Shown: positions 35,543-46,455 of the stretch, in pieces
Layout: each line of letters starts with the position of its first letter
Numbering within the stretch: position 1 is the first letter of the stretch
Assembly (NCBI RefSeq): GCF_022524485.1
Contig: NZ_JAKXMK010000010.1
Coordinates: 124,001-188,000, forward strand
Direction of reading: 5' to 3'
Source of the DNA: Pseudonocardia alaniniphila
GTDB lineage: Bacteria > Actinomycetota > Actinomycetes > Mycobacteriales > Pseudonocardiaceae
Length of the DNA: 64,000 nucleotides
Program-made: the position numbers and the translations under genes
The notes under the pieces: generated by a model
Databases searched by the model: none
What the model saw: the letters and a program-made list of their open reading frames with translations, nothing else
What the model was told of the DNA's origin: nothing

Positions 35543-37461
35543 TGCCCGGGGGGCCTCCACCGGTCGCAGCCTGGCTGCCGGTGGCGCTGGTGCTGGGCGC
35601 AGCCGTCCTGGTCGACCTTCGACGCCGGCGCCGTCGCAGGCGTGGTGACGTCCGGCCGCGTCGCCGGGTGGCCCTCGGGATCGTCGTCGGTCTCGTCGCG
35701 GGCTCGGTGCTGATCGGGTCGCCTGCCTTCGCGCAGTCGCTGGACTGCAAGGAATCGCCCGAGCCGGACCGTCCTGGCACCGGACTGGTCGGTTCGCTCG
35801 ATCCGCCGACCTACGGGGTGGGTGAGCCCGGCAGCGTCTACGACGAGGTCGGGTACGCGGGCCTCGTCTGGCACAACTACGACCTCGGCTGCGCAGGCGC
35901 GGTCGTCAACCCGGCCACCAGCACCGACACCTGGCTGGGCAACCAGACCTTCAACGTCGCGAAGTTCCTCGTCGCCGGGGTCAACTGGGCCCACTACCTG
36001 ATCGCCGACGGTGGAGAGGTGCTCGCCCCGCTCGACCAGCTGATCAGCGATGGCACCCGCGCGATGTACCAGGCCGTGTTCACCACGTTCATCGGCCCGG
36101 TGCTGCTCATCCTCGCGGTGCTGCTGCTCGTGCTCGCGCTGCGCGGGGACCTCGCAAGACAGACGCAGCGCGCCGGGTTCGCGGCGCTCGCCCTCCTCAT
36201 CGGCTCGGCGGCCTACCTCGCTCCGGTCGACTGGGCGAAGGCAGCCGACCCCCTGCTGCTCAACGGGGTCACCGACATGCAGCAGGGCTTCCTCGGCCAG
36301 GTCGGGCTCGGCGACCGGGACACCCTGCCGACCGTGCTGGTCGACCAGGTGATCTACCAGAACTGGTTGCGCGGCGAGTTCGGCTCGCCCGATGTGCCAC
36401 AGGCGAAGGAGCTGGGGCGCGACCTGCTGCGCGCCCAGACGTTCACGAAGCCCGAGGTCGCCGAAGGCCGCGACACGGTGCAGCTCGCCGAGCAGAAGAA
36501 GGCCGACTTCGCCGCGCTCGCGGGCCGCATGGGCGACCGGTACTCCTATTTCCAGGGCACGTCCGGGAGCCGCATCGGGGCCGGGCTGCTGGCAGTGGTG
36601 CAGGCGCTGTGCATCGCGCTGTTCCAGCTGCTGTCCAAGGTGCTCGTGCTGGTCGCGATGCTGTTGCTGCGGCTTCTGGTGATGACCGCGCCCGCGGTCG
36701 CCGTGGTGGCCGTGCTCAAGCCCGACATCCTCCCGGCGGTGCTCCGCGTCGCAGGCGCGGCGATCGTCAACACACTGGTCGTGGGGGCACTGGCCGGGCT
36801 CCACGCGCTGCTGGTGGTGTCGCTGTTCCGTCCCGGCAGCGGTGTCGATCTCTGGCTCGGGCTGCTCGTCACGGGCGTGGTCACGGTGGTCCTCTGGGCT
36901 GTGGCCCGGCCGTTCCGGCGGCTCGTGTCGATGGTGTCGCTCACCCGCGACCAGTTCGGTGGGATCGTGCCGGGTGCAGGCTCCGGTCCGATGTCCCGGG
37001 TCTGGCTGCGCATGCGCGGCGGGCCCACCGAGGACCGGCAGTCCCGGTGGTGGAACGAGCGGCGCGATGCGGCGTCGGCCTACCCGTACCCCGACGGCGG
37101 GCGCCCGGAGGCCGAGCCGGGCATCCGGATCCCCACCCAGCAGGGCGCCCGGCCGGCGCGCAGGCGCGCGGAGTCCGACGTGCCGTCTGCTCCCCTACTC
37201 GTTCCGGCAGCCCGCCGCCCGGCCCTTCCTGCCGGGCCCAGCGGTGCGCGCGCCGCTGGGCCGACACCGAGCTGGGCCGATCCCGGTGAGGTCGACGACC
37301 GCGTGATCTACCGCCGCCCGGACTCCGTGCCGCTGCGCCCGGGCGGAGCGCGTCCGGTGCAGGCCGAACTGGTCGACGGCGTCCCGGTGTACCGCATCTA
37401 CCGGCCGCGTTCGGCGCCGGTTGCCTACAGCCCGAGCGGCGGGACCAGCCGTGCCGATTAG
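35539..37461 (+). CDS. VirB6/TrbL-like polytopic membrane protein
   Basis: 640 aa. Start GTG 35539 (or ATG 35542) overlaps the VirB4-like stop. An N-terminal helix, an Arg-rich stretch, a second helix ending SPAFAQS (signal-like), an extracytoplasmic region with two Cys, then about six helices between residues 170 and 460, including SKVLVLVAMLLLRLLVMTAP, a VirB6/TrbL-like signature region. The C-terminal 170 residues are Pro/Arg-rich and cytoplasmic. Expected to form the inner-membrane channel platform with the VirB4-like ATPase. Confidence 0.78.
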   Translation: MMPGGPPPVAAWLPVALVLGAAVLVDLRRRRRRRRGDVRPRRRVALGIVVGLVAGSVLIGSPAFAQSLDCKESPEPDRPGTGLVGSLDPPTYGVGEPGSVYDEVGYAGLVWHNYDLGCAGAVVNPATSTDTWLGNQTFNVAKFLVAGVNWAHYLIADGGEVLAPLDQLISDGTRAMYQAVFTTFIGPVLLILAVLLLVLALRGDLARQTQRAGFAALALLIGSAAYLAPVDWAKAADPLLLNGVTDMQQGFLGQVGLGDRDTLPTVLVDQVIYQNWLRGEFGSPDVPQAKELGRDLLRAQTFTKPEVAEGRDTVQLAEQKKADFAALAGRMGDRYSYFQGTSGSRIGAGLLAVVQALCIALFQLLSKVLVLVAMLLLRLLVMTAPAVAVVAVLKPDILPAVLRVAGAAIVNTLVVGALAGLHALLVVSLFRPGSGVDLWLGLLVTGVVTVVLWAVARPFRRLVSMVSLTRDQFGGIVPGAGSGPMSRVWLRMRGGPTEDRQSRWWNERRDAASAYPYPDGGRPEAEPGIRIPTQQGARPARRRAESDVPSAPLLVPAARRPALPAGPSGARAAGPTPSWADPGEVDDRVIYRRPDSVPLRPGGARPVQAELVDGVPVYRIYRPRSAPVAYSPSGGTSRAD

Positions 37462-38068
37462 GTCGCCGCGCGGGCGGGCTGCTGCCTACCGCGGGATCTG
37501 GCAGTGGCCACTGCAGTCCCCGGCCCGGCTCGTGATCACGGTGATCGTGGTCGTCGTGGTGGCGGGTGGGGTCAGCTTCGGTGTCACGTCGCTCGCCGGC
37601 CGCTCGAACGAGCGCGGCCTGCTCACCGGCCCGGAGCCCGCGAACCCGGCTTCCTCGGCGCCACGGCTCCCGGGATCGCCTGCCGTCCCGCTGACGCCTG
37701 CCCCGACGGCGCTGCCGCCCGTGCCGGAGCTCGAGCCGAAGAACCTGCCGCTGTCGCAAGCCCCGGCGGCCGCCCTGTCGGTGGCGGCCCGCTGGTCGGC
37801 CGCGTGGGTTCGGCCGCCGTCCGGCACCACCACCGATGAGTGGCTCGACGGGCTGCGGTCCACCACGACCGACGAGTACCTCGGGGTGCTCAGCGGCGTC
37901 GACCCCGCCAACATCCCGGCCACCCGGGTCACGGGGGAGCCGCGCGCGGTGCGGGTCTCCCCGCGTTCGGTGCAGGTCGCGGTGCCCACGGACGCGCTCA
38001 CCCTGCTCGTCCTCGTGGTCGATACCGACACCGAAGGCTGGCGGGTCGCCGGCTACGACCGGACCTGA
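37451..38068 (+). CDS. VirB8/TcpC-like single-pass protein
   Basis: 205 aa from GTG 37451, overlapping the previous gene. A short cytoplasmic N-terminus, one helix (ARLVITVIVVVVVAGGVSFG) near residue 30, a Pro-rich linker, then a 110-residue domain with a helix (LSVAARWSAAWV) and strands (VRVSPRSVQVAVPT, TLLVLVVDT, WRVAGYDR), the NTF2-like pattern of VirB8 and TcpC. This would be the extracytoplasmic scaffold of the machine. The family call is by architecture, not by sequence signature. Confidence 0.65.
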   Translation: MPIRSPRGRAAAYRGIWQWPLQSPARLVITVIVVVVVAGGVSFGVTSLAGRSNERGLLTGPEPANPASSAPRLPGSPAVPLTPAPTALPPVPELEPKNLPLSQAPAAALSVAARWSAAWVRPPSGTTTDEWLDGLRSTTTDEYLGVLSGVDPANIPATRVTGEPRAVRVSPRSVQVAVPTDALTLLVLVVDTDTEGWRVAGYDRT

Positions 38069-38084
38069 GGGCCGTGGACCGGCG

Positions 38085-39077
38085 ATGAACCTGCTCCGGC
38101 CGCTGCGGCTCCTCATCCCGTTCGTCGCGATTGCGGCCGCACTGGGGTTGTTCCTCGGAGTCGGGTTCGTCCTGTTCAGCACGGGGAGCGGGGCGGGCCG
38201 CCCGCAGTCGTACGGGCCCTGTGACGCCGGGCTCGCCGGGGGCAGCCCCGGAATCCGGGCGAGCAACCTGAGCGAGGAGCAGCGGCGCAACGCCGCGATC
38301 ATCATCCAGACCGCCCGGAACATGGGTGCCCCGCCGCGGGCCTGGCTCGTCGCGCTCGCCACGGCGATGCAGGAGTCCACCCTGCGCAACATCAACTACG
38401 GCGACCGGGACTCGCTCGGACTCTTCCAGCAGCGGCCGTCGCAGGGATGGGGGGCGCCGAGCCAGGTCACCGACCCCGTGTACAGCACCACGATCTTCAT
38501 CCAGCGGCTCCTCGCCGTGCCCGGGTGGGCCGACATGCCGGTGACGGTGGCGGCGCAGATCGTGCAGCGCTCGGCCTTCCCCGACGCGTACGCCAAGTGG
38601 GAGGGCTTGGCCTCCGATCTCGTGCAGCAGTTGGCCGACGTGAGCGATCCGGCCGGGTGCGGGCAGACGGCGATGCTCCCCCAGGGGGCGGCCGGGGCGG
38701 CGATCGCCTTCGCCCTCAACGAGGTCGGGAAGCCCTACGTCTGGGGCGCCACCGGGCCCAATACGTACGACTGCTCCGGCTTGATGCTGCGTGCGTTCCA
38801 GTCGGCCGGGATCAACCTTCCGAGGGTGTCGCGGCAGCAGTTCTACGCCGGCGGTCACGTCCCCGTATCGCAGGCGCAGCCGGGGGATCTGCTCTTCTAC
38901 GCCACCGATCCGTCCGACCCGTCCACCATCCATCACGTGATGCTGTACATGGGCAACGGGCAGATGGTGGAGGCGCCCTACACCGGGCAATCCGTGCGGG
39001 TGCAGCCCGTGCCGTGGAACTATTCGGAGCTCGTGCCGCTGGCCACTCGCCCGGGCACGTCACCGAACCGCGCTTAG
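38085..39077 (+). CDS. Bifunctional wall hydrolase: lysozyme-like plus NlpC/P60
   Basis: 330 aa. ATG 38085. A membrane anchor or signal (LLIPFVAIAAALGLFLGVGF) is followed by a lysozyme-like module with catalytic-type Glu in AMQESTLRNINYGDRDSLGL near residue 95, then an NlpC/P60 peptidase with Cys in YDCSGLMLRAF near 229 and His in IHHVMLYMGNG near 282. Together they would cut glycan and stem peptide, opening the wall for the secretion apparatus as VirB1 or TcpG-type enzymes do. It follows the VirB8-like gene by 16 bp. Confidence 0.85.
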   Translation: MNLLRPLRLLIPFVAIAAALGLFLGVGFVLFSTGSGAGRPQSYGPCDAGLAGGSPGIRASNLSEEQRRNAAIIIQTARNMGAPPRAWLVALATAMQESTLRNINYGDRDSLGLFQQRPSQGWGAPSQVTDPVYSTTIFIQRLLAVPGWADMPVTVAAQIVQRSAFPDAYAKWEGLASDLVQQLADVSDPAGCGQTAMLPQGAAGAAIAFALNEVGKPYVWGATGPNTYDCSGLMLRAFQSAGINLPRVSRQQFYAGGHVPVSQAQPGDLLFYATDPSDPSTIHHVMLYMGNGQMVEAPYTGQSVRVQPVPWNYSELVPLATRPGTSPNRA

Positions 39078-39114
39078 GGTCCTCACCGGCGTCCCCGTAA
39101 GAGCAGGAGTAGCA

Positions 39115-39543
39115 ATGCCACCCGAACCCTCCGTACCGGCATCCACGACCCCGCTGCAGGACTACCTCGATCTGCCTGCCCGTGGCGCCAACGAGGACTA
39201 CCTGGTGGTGCCGCGGTCGCTCGCGCAGTCGATGCCGTTGCGCTGGCAGCAGGTGTTCGTGGGGCTGCTCGCCGATCTGCACGACGCCTACGGGGACCTG
39301 CCATGGCCCGACTACCTCGTCGTGGCGAGCCGCTGGGAGCTGCTGGTCGATCTCGACGAGGAGCAGCTCGCGGCCGCGGGCTACGTGGCCGACCTCGGCC
39401 CGGACGGGGAGCTGGAGTATCGCGACAGCGCAGACCAGGTGGTGCCCGATCCGGAGAACCACCGCGTGCTCGCACCGGTGACCGATCCGCTGCCCCCGGC
39501 CTCCGCCGGCCGGATCGAACCGCGCCCTGCCGAGGCCCTGTAG
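39115..39543 (+). CDS. Hypothetical protein, last gene of the T4SS-like operon
   Basis: 142 aa, acidic, soluble, no signal or helix. ATG 39115 follows GCAGGAG. It contains DYLVVPRSLAQSMPLRWQ and WPDYLVVASRWELLVDLDEE, with conserved-looking Trp and Asp residues. I do not recognise a family. The 37-bp gap from the hydrolase gene suggests cotranscription with the secretion-like genes, so it may be an accessory or chaperone. The dnaK control region follows it. Confidence 0.65.
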   Translation: MPPEPSVPASTTPLQDYLDLPARGANEDYLVVPRSLAQSMPLRWQQVFVGLLADLHDAYGDLPWPDYLVVASRWELLVDLDEEQLAAAGYVADLGPDGELEYRDSADQVVPDPENHRVLAPVTDPLPPASAGRIEPRPAEAL

Positions 39544-39615
39544 GAGCTGCCGATCGCCTCCGCGCGACGGGGCGGGAACACCCGCGCCGGGAACCGCGTT
39601 GGACGGAACGAGCAA

Positions 39616-39636
39616 GTTGAGCGGGACCGACTCAAG
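39616..39636. promoter_or_regulatory. HAIR element 1 (HspR operator) upstream of dnaK
   Basis: GTTGAG (39616-39621), 9 nt, CTCAAG (39631-39636). The TTGAG-N9-CTCAA geometry matches the HspR-associated inverted repeat (CTTGAGT-N7-ACTCAAG). Confidence 0.8.
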
Positions 39637-39670
39637 GGTGCATCGCTGGCCCGGTCGGTACCGTGGAAGA

Positions 39671-39691
39671 CTTGAGCGAACCGAACTCAAG
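39671..39691. promoter_or_regulatory. HAIR element 2 (HspR operator) upstream of dnaK
   Basis: CTTGAG (39671-39676), 9 nt, CTCAAG (39686-39691), ending 19 bp before the dnaK ATG. Two HAIRs 55 bp apart suggest cooperative binding of the hspR product. Confidence 0.85.
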
Positions 39692-39710
39692 CTACTCGGA
39701 GGCAATCACC

Positions 39711-41570
<1,860 letters not shown>

Positions 41571-41643
41571 GCGAGCTTGCGAGCTCACCGTTCAGCACAG
41601 CACCTCTGAGAATGCAGCCGACGAGCGCCAGCGAGGAGGTCTC

Positions 41644-42318
41644 ATGACTGGACGCGACCACCGCAACGAGCGCAGCGAGAACGGCGCAGAGGGCGAGCGG
41701 GTCGTGGTCCGGAACCGGCGCCGGATCGACCCGGAGACCGGCGAGGTTCGCGTCCCGGCCGAGGAGTCGGCCGGGACCGCCCCGGAGGCGCCGGCACCGG
41801 ACAGCGCGGCCGACGTCCTCGCGGCCGCGGAGCTCGCCGCCCAGGTTGCCGAGCGCACCGCCGACCTGCAGCGGGTCAGCGCGGAGTACGCCAACTACCG
41901 GCGGCGTGTCGACCGCGATCGCGAGAGCGTTCTCGTCGGCGCGCGCGTGCAGTTCGTCTCCGAACTGCTCACCGTGCTCGACGACCTGGACCGCGCCGAG
42001 GCGCACGGCGATCTCACCGGTCCGTTCAAGGCGGTTGCCGACAAGCTCGTCGCCGTCGTGCAGAAGTTCGGCCTGGAGCCGTTCGGGCTGGAGGGCGAGC
42101 CCTTCGACCCGTCGGTCCACGAGGCCGTGCAGCACGAGGGCGGCGGGTCCGGCGGACCGACGGTCACGGTGGTCTCGGCGGTTCTCCGCCCCGGCTACCG
42201 CATCGCCGACCGCGTACTGCGGCCCGCGATGGTGGCGGTCACCGACCGCCCTGACGACGGCACCACCCAGCCTCCGCTGACCACCACAACTGAACCCGGC
42301 CCCGCTGAGGGGCTCTGA
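41644..42318 (+). CDS. grpE: Nucleotide exchange factor GrpE
   Basis: 224 aa. ATG 41644 follows GAGGAGG. The basic/acidic N-terminal region precedes a long coiled coil ([20 protein letters not shown]) and the C-terminal beta wing with [15 protein letters not shown] and [20 protein letters not shown], the GrpE signature. It releases ADP from DnaK. It lies 73 bp after dnaK and 19 bp before dnaJ. Confidence 0.96.
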   Translation: MTGRDHRNERSENGAEGERVVVRNRRRIDPETGEVRVPAEESAGTAPEAPAPDSAADVLAAAELAAQVAERTADLQRVSAEYANYRRRVDRDRESVLVGARVQFVSELLTVLDDLDRAEAHGDLTGPFKAVADKLVAVVQKFGLEPFGLEGEPFDPSVHEAVQHEGGGSGGPTVTVVSAVLRPGYRIADRVLRPAMVAVTDRPDDGTTQPPLTTTTEPGPAEGL

Positions 42319-42337
42319 AAGACGCGAAGGAGGCGGA

Positions 42338-43543
42338 GTGACCCAGCGCGACTGGATCGAGAAGGACTTCTACCGCGAGCTGGGCGTCACCTCCGGCGCG
42401 TCCGCGGACGACATCAAGAAGGCGTACCGCAAGCTCGCGCGTGAGCTGCACCCGGATGCCAATCCTGGTGACGCCAACGCCGAGGCGCGGTTCAAGACCG
42501 TGTCCGAGGCGTACGGGGTGCTGTCCGACGAGAAGAAGCGCCGTGAGTACGACGAGACGCGTGCGCTCTTCGCCGGTGGCGGCGGCTACGGAGCCGGCGG
42601 GGGCTTCCCCGGTGGCTTCGGTGGCGGCGCCGCCGGCCAGGGCTTCGACCTGAACGACCTGTTCGGCCGGGCCGGTGCCGGGTCACCCGGCGCGGGCGGG
42701 GCCGGCGGGCTCGGCGACATCCTCGGTGGGATCTTCGGAAACCGCGCCGGGGCCGGCACCACCACCACGGGCCCTCGGGCGCAGCGTGGTGCCGACGTCG
42801 AGAGCGAGCTGCGTATCGACTTCATCGACGCCGTCCGCGGTGCGGAGGTGCAGCTGCGGCTGTCGTCGCCGGGCCGGTGTGAGCGGTGCGGCGGCACGGG
42901 TGCCCGGCCGGGCAGCACGCCGCGGCAGTGCCCCACCTGCGGTGGCGTCGGCCTGGTCAGCCGCAGCCAGGGCGCGTTCGCGTTCTCCGAGCCGTGCCGC
43001 GACTGCCGCGGCACCGGCCGGATCATCGACGACCCGTGCCCCGAGTGCGGGGGCGACGGCGTCAGCACCCGCACCCGCCTGCTCACCGTCCGGGTTCCGG
43101 CCGGTGTGGCCGACGGGCAGCAGATCCGGCTCAAGGGGCAGGGCGAGCCGGGCCGGGGTGGTGCACCGGCTGGTGACCTGTACGTGAAGGTGCACGTCAC
43201 GCCCCACCGGCTCTTCGGGCGGTCGGAGCGCAACAACGACGACCTGACGCTGACGGTGCCGGTCACCTACCCCGAGGTGGCGCTCGGCAGCACGCTGACC
43301 GTGCCCACGCTGGACTCCACCGTGTCGCTCAGGATTCCCCCGGGCACATCGAGCGGGCGCACGTTCCGGGTGCGCGGGCGAGGTGTGAAGCGGAAGAGCG
43401 GAAAGACCGGTGACCTGCTCGTCACGGTCGAGGTGGCCGTGCCGAGCTCGCTCGACGACGGTGCCACCGAGGCGTTGCAGGCTTACGCCGAGGCCACCAA
43501 GTCGTTCGACCCGCGTGCCGATCTGCTCGGGAGCGGGTCGTGA
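42338..43543 (+). CDS. dnaJ: Co-chaperone DnaJ (class I)
   Basis: 401 aa. J domain at residues 8-75 with the HPD tripeptide ([10 protein letters not shown]). A Gly/Phe-rich linker follows to about residue 140. The zinc domain has four CxxCxGxG-type motifs ([32 protein letters not shown]) and the C-terminal substrate domains follow. GTG start at 42338 after GAAGGAGG. It delivers clients to DnaK and stimulates its ATPase. Its stop overlaps hspR by GTGA. Confidence 0.97.
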   Translation: MTQRDWIEKDFYRELGVTSGASADDIKKAYRKLARELHPDANPGDANAEARFKTVSEAYGVLSDEKKRREYDETRALFAGGGGYGAGGGFPGGFGGGAAGQGFDLNDLFGRAGAGSPGAGGAGGLGDILGGIFGNRAGAGTTTTGPRAQRGADVESELRIDFIDAVRGAEVQLRLSSPGRCERCGGTGARPGSTPRQCPTCGGVGLVSRSQGAFAFSEPCRDCRGTGRIIDDPCPECGGDGVSTRTRLLTVRVPAGVADGQQIRLKGQGEPGRGGAPAGDLYVKVHVTPHRLFGRSERNNDDLTLTVPVTYPEVALGSTLTVPTLDSTVSLRIPPGTSSGRTFRVRGRGVKRKSGKTGDLLVTVEVAVPSSLDDGATEALQAYAEATKSFDPRADLLGSGS

Positions 43544-43998
43544 GCACCACGCCCGGCGGCCCGGCGCTACCGCCGGGCGCCAACCCGGACAGCCCCATCT
43601 TCGTCATCTCGGTGGCGGCGGAGCTGGCCGGGCTGCACGCCCAGACACTGCGCAGCTACGACCGGCTGGGGCTCGTGAGCCCCGGCCGGTCGGCGGGCGG
43701 CGGGCGGCGCTACTCGGTTCGTGACATCGCCCTGCTCCGCGAGGTTCAGCGGCTCTCCCAGGAGGAGGGCGTGAACCTCGCGGGCATCAAGCGGATCATC
43801 GAGCTGGAGCAGCTCGTCGACGAGCTGCGCGCCCGGCTGGACGAGCTGACACATGAGCTGATGGCCGCCCACGCCGCGGCTGAGCAGGCAGCAGCGAGCG
43901 TGCACGCCTCGTACCGGCGGGACCTGGTGCCGGTGGACCGCCGCCAAGCCCTGGTGGTGTGGCGGCCGAAACCGCGCCGCGAAGAGAAGCAGACCTGA
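43540..43998 (+). CDS. hspR: HspR, MerR-family heat-shock repressor
   Basis: 152 aa. A MerR-type winged HTH ([20 protein letters not shown], then [20 protein letters not shown]) is followed by a coiled coil of Glu/Leu-rich helix and a short basic tail. It represses the dnaK operon, and elsewhere clpB, at HAIR sites using DnaK as co-repressor. Three HAIR sites are visible in the window. It is the last gene of the operon and overlaps dnaJ by GTGA. Confidence 0.96.
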   Translation: MSTTPGGPALPPGANPDSPIFVISVAAELAGLHAQTLRSYDRLGLVSPGRSAGGGRRYSVRDIALLREVQRLSQEEGVNLAGIKRIIELEQLVDELRARLDELTHELMAAHAAAEQAAASVHASYRRDLVPVDRRQALVVWRPKPRREEKQT

Positions 43999-44010
43999 CC
44001 GCACGTACCT

Positions 44011-44054
44011 CTTGGCCACCGCACAGACGTCCTGACGTGTGCGCGGTGGCCAAG
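44011..44054. terminator. Terminator between hspR and the globin-reductase gene
   Basis: cttggccaccgcacagacgt (44011-44030) pairs with acgtgtgcgcggtggccaag (44035-44054) at all but two positions over a 4-nt loop. The genes converge here, so it may serve both. Confidence 0.75.
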
Positions 44055-44074
44055 ACGTGTGCGTGGTGGCCTGG

Positions 44075-45247
44075 TCAGTCCATCGTGAACGGGTCGTACC
44101 GGATGCGGTCGAGCGGTGTGCCCGCCACCAGCATCCGGGACACCGTGGAGCGGATCATGGCCGGTGACCCACAGACCAGCACGTCGTGGTCGGCCCACGC
44201 CCCGTAGCGCGTGACGACGTCGGCGAGGGTGCCCCGCTCGGCGCCCGAGCCGCCCTCGTCCTTCTCGACGACGGGGATGACGTCGAGCCAGGTGTTGCTG
44301 TAGGAGAGCCGCCGCAGGCTGGGGAAGTCGTACAGGTCGTCCCAGGTGCGGCCGCCCACGAACACCTGGGTGCGAGGCTGCTCCTGGCGCGTGGAGAGGT
44401 CCTCGAGGAGGGCCTTGATGGGAGCCATGCCGGTGCCGCCGGTGACCATCAGAAGCTCACGCCCGGTGCCGGCTTCGACGTGCATGCGGCCCATCGGCGG
44501 CCCGATCCGCCAGGTGTCGCCGATCCGGGAGTGGGCGACGATCGCCCGGCTCACCCACCCGCCGTCGACGGCGCGGACGTGGAACTCCAGGGTGCCGTCG
44601 CTCCTCGGCGCGTTGGCCGGCGACAGGTAGCGCCACAGGCGCGGCCGTTGGGGCGTCTCCACGCTCAGGTACTGGCCCGCCCGGTACGGGACCGGCTCGC
44701 TGGTCTGCAGCGTGATCACCGCGAGGTCCCAGCCGACGCGTCGGTGGTCCACCACCCGCCCGAGCCAGGACGCGGGGCCGCGGTCGGCCTGCGCGGCACT
44801 GATCATGGCGGCGGCGACGATTGCATAGGCCTCGGACCAGGCCTTCTGGACCTCCGGCGTCCACGCAGCGCCGGAGTGGTGGCTGATGGTGCCGAGCAGC
44901 GACGCCCCGACCGCGTCGTAGTGCTGGGCGAGCACCCCGAACTTGCGGTGGTCGCGTCCGAGCTGCTCGAGGAAGGGCGTGAGGTCGTCGGGCTGGTCGA
45001 CCATCTGGACGACGTGCACGAGCGCCCGCAGCAGGCGGCTGCGCTGCACCTCCATGTTGACCGGGAACAGGTCGCGGGTCTGCGGCGCGATCTGGAACAG
45101 CGTGGCGTAGAAGTACCGCCCGAGGTCGTCCATGTGCGGCTCGACCAACGCAAAGCTGGAACGGATGAGCTCGACCATTCCGGACTGCTCGCTGCGGGGC
45201 GCGCCGACGCTGGGGAGATCGGCAGCGAGCAACTGTTCAGCGGTCAT
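44075..45247 (-). CDS. Flavohemoglobin-like protein (globin plus FAD/NAD(P) reductase), Rv0385-like
   Basis: 390 aa. A globin domain (about residues 20-145) with HRKFGVLAQHYDAVGASLLG, whose first His is the likely proximal haem ligand, is joined to an FAD-binding domain (YRAGQYLSVETPQRPRLWRY) and an NAD(P) domain (LLMVTGGTGMAPIKALLEDL, DVLVCGSPAMI). The family catalyses NO dioxygenation; the mycobacterial Rv0385 type II form is divergent and may oxidise D-lactate instead. ATG 45247. Next to clpB in M. tuberculosis as here. Confidence 0.88.
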   Translation of the reverse strand: MTAEQLLAADLPSVGAPRSEQSGMVELIRSSFALVEPHMDDLGRYFYATLFQIAPQTRDLFPVNMEVQRSRLLRALVHVVQMVDQPDDLTPFLEQLGRDHRKFGVLAQHYDAVGASLLGTISHHSGAAWTPEVQKAWSEAYAIVAAAMISAAQADRGPASWLGRVVDHRRVGWDLAVITLQTSEPVPYRAGQYLSVETPQRPRLWRYLSPANAPRSDGTLEFHVRAVDGGWVSRAIVAHSRIGDTWRIGPPMGRMHVEAGTGRELLMVTGGTGMAPIKALLEDLSTRQEQPRTQVFVGGRTWDDLYDFPSLRRLSYSNTWLDVIPVVEKDEGGSGAERGTLADVVTRYGAWADHDVLVCGSPAMIRSTVSRMLVAGTPLDRIRYDPFTMD

Positions 45248-45432
45248 GGATGGCCGACTCTTCCTGCTCGATGATCGGGGGGCGAGGGAGGGGGGTCCCT
45301 GGCCGAGGCAGCCTAACGCTCCGAGAGCGCCTTGGAGACCCTCCGTGCCTGGACCAGATCGTGTGGTGGCAGAAATTCCTCGTCCTCACCGCCGACCGTT
45401 CGGCGCACGGGCGGTCCACCGGTGGGGTGGGG

Positions 45433-46455
45433 TCAGCCGTGGCGCAACCGGCGCACCGTTCTCACGACGATCGCCAGTCCACCCAGCAGGCCCAGCACCA
45501 GCCACACCAGCGCGGCGAACACCCCGACCCCGGTGATCAGGACGACGACGAGGAGCAGCACGCAGGCGGCGACGGCCACGTACGTGAAGCGCAGCGGCCC
45601 GTCCCCCTGCAGCGCCGCCCGGACCACGGGCCTGGTCTGCTTCGGGAGGTTGCGGACTGTCCACCACGTCAGTCCGCCCGCGATCACCAAGGTGACGGCT
45701 GCGGCGATGCGGCCCGACCACGTCGAGTCGAGGGGATCTTCGCCGCTGAAGACGATGACGGCCACGGTGGCCAGCCCGAGCAGCATCCGCAGCCGCCAGG
45801 ACAACTGCCAGAGCACCGCCCTGATGGTCTGCATGACCTTGGGCATCCCGGGTGCGAGCATGCCGGCGTCGATGAGCCCGCGCAGAGCCTGCGCGGGGCG
45901 GTGCCCCCTGGCGTCGAGGACGGCCAGGTCGTGCCTGGCCACGGCGTGCTGCGGATCGAGCCGGAGCACCTCCTCGTAGGCCTGGCGGGCCGTCTCCTTG
46001 TCCCCGAGGCCGCTGGTGACGTCGGCGAGCAGGAAATGCGACGCCGGGGAGTTCGGAGCGAGCTCCACGACCCGCCGGGCCGCCTGTGCCGCCTCGGGCA
46101 GGCGCCCGGCCTGCTTCAGCACCTCGGCGTACATCGTGGCGCCCGGGGTCTCCTCCGGGGCGAGTGTCACTGCCCGGTACGCGGCCTCGACGGCCTCGTC
46201 GTGCCTGCCGAGTCCGGAGAGGATCGCGGCCCGCACCACCTGGGGCCGATCGAACTCCGGAGCGGCGGCCGACGCTGCTTCGGCCGCGGCCAGCCCGTCG
46301 ACGAGCCGTCCGGACTCGTACAGCACGGCCGCCAGCCCCAGGAGCAGCCCGGGGTCGTTCGGGGAGGCGGCGAGCGCCTCGCGCGCGGCCCGTTCGGCGT
46401 CGTCGAACCGGCCGAGGAGGCGCAGCTGTTCCACGCGGTGGAGCGCGGTCGTCAC
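45433..46455 (-). CDS. TPR protein with C-terminal membrane domain
   Basis: 340 aa from the GTG at 46455, which overlaps the AAA+ stop by GTGA. Residues 1-190 are about five tetratricopeptide repeats (LLGRFDDAERAAREALAASP, GDKETARQAYEEVLRLDPQH). Three or four transmembrane helices fill residues 200-330 (MLLGLATVAVIVFSG, AVTLVIAGGLTWWTV, LVLGLLGGLAIVVRTV). It is coupled to the AAA+ gene and may be its membrane partner or adaptor. Specific function unknown. Confidence 0.82.
   Translation of the reverse strand: MTTALHRVEQLRLLGRFDDAERAAREALAASPNDPGLLLGLAAVLYESGRLVDGLAAAEAASAAAPEFDRPQVVRAAILSGLGRHDEAVEAAYRAVTLAPEETPGATMYAEVLKQAGRLPEAAQAARRVVELAPNSPASHFLLADVTSGLGDKETARQAYEEVLRLDPQHAVARHDLAVLDARGHRPAQALRGLIDAGMLAPGMPKVMQTIRAVLWQLSWRLRMLLGLATVAVIVFSGEDPLDSTWSGRIAAAVTLVIAGGLTWWTVRNLPKQTRPVVRAALQGDGPLRFTYVAVAACVLLLVVVLITGVGVFAALVWLVLGLLGGLAIVVRTVRRLRHG

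Noticed and set aside
31785..39543. T4SS-like genes as part of a recent integrative conjugative element
   Set aside because: No integrase, relaxase, coupling ATPase or att repeats nearby, and composition matches the chromosome.
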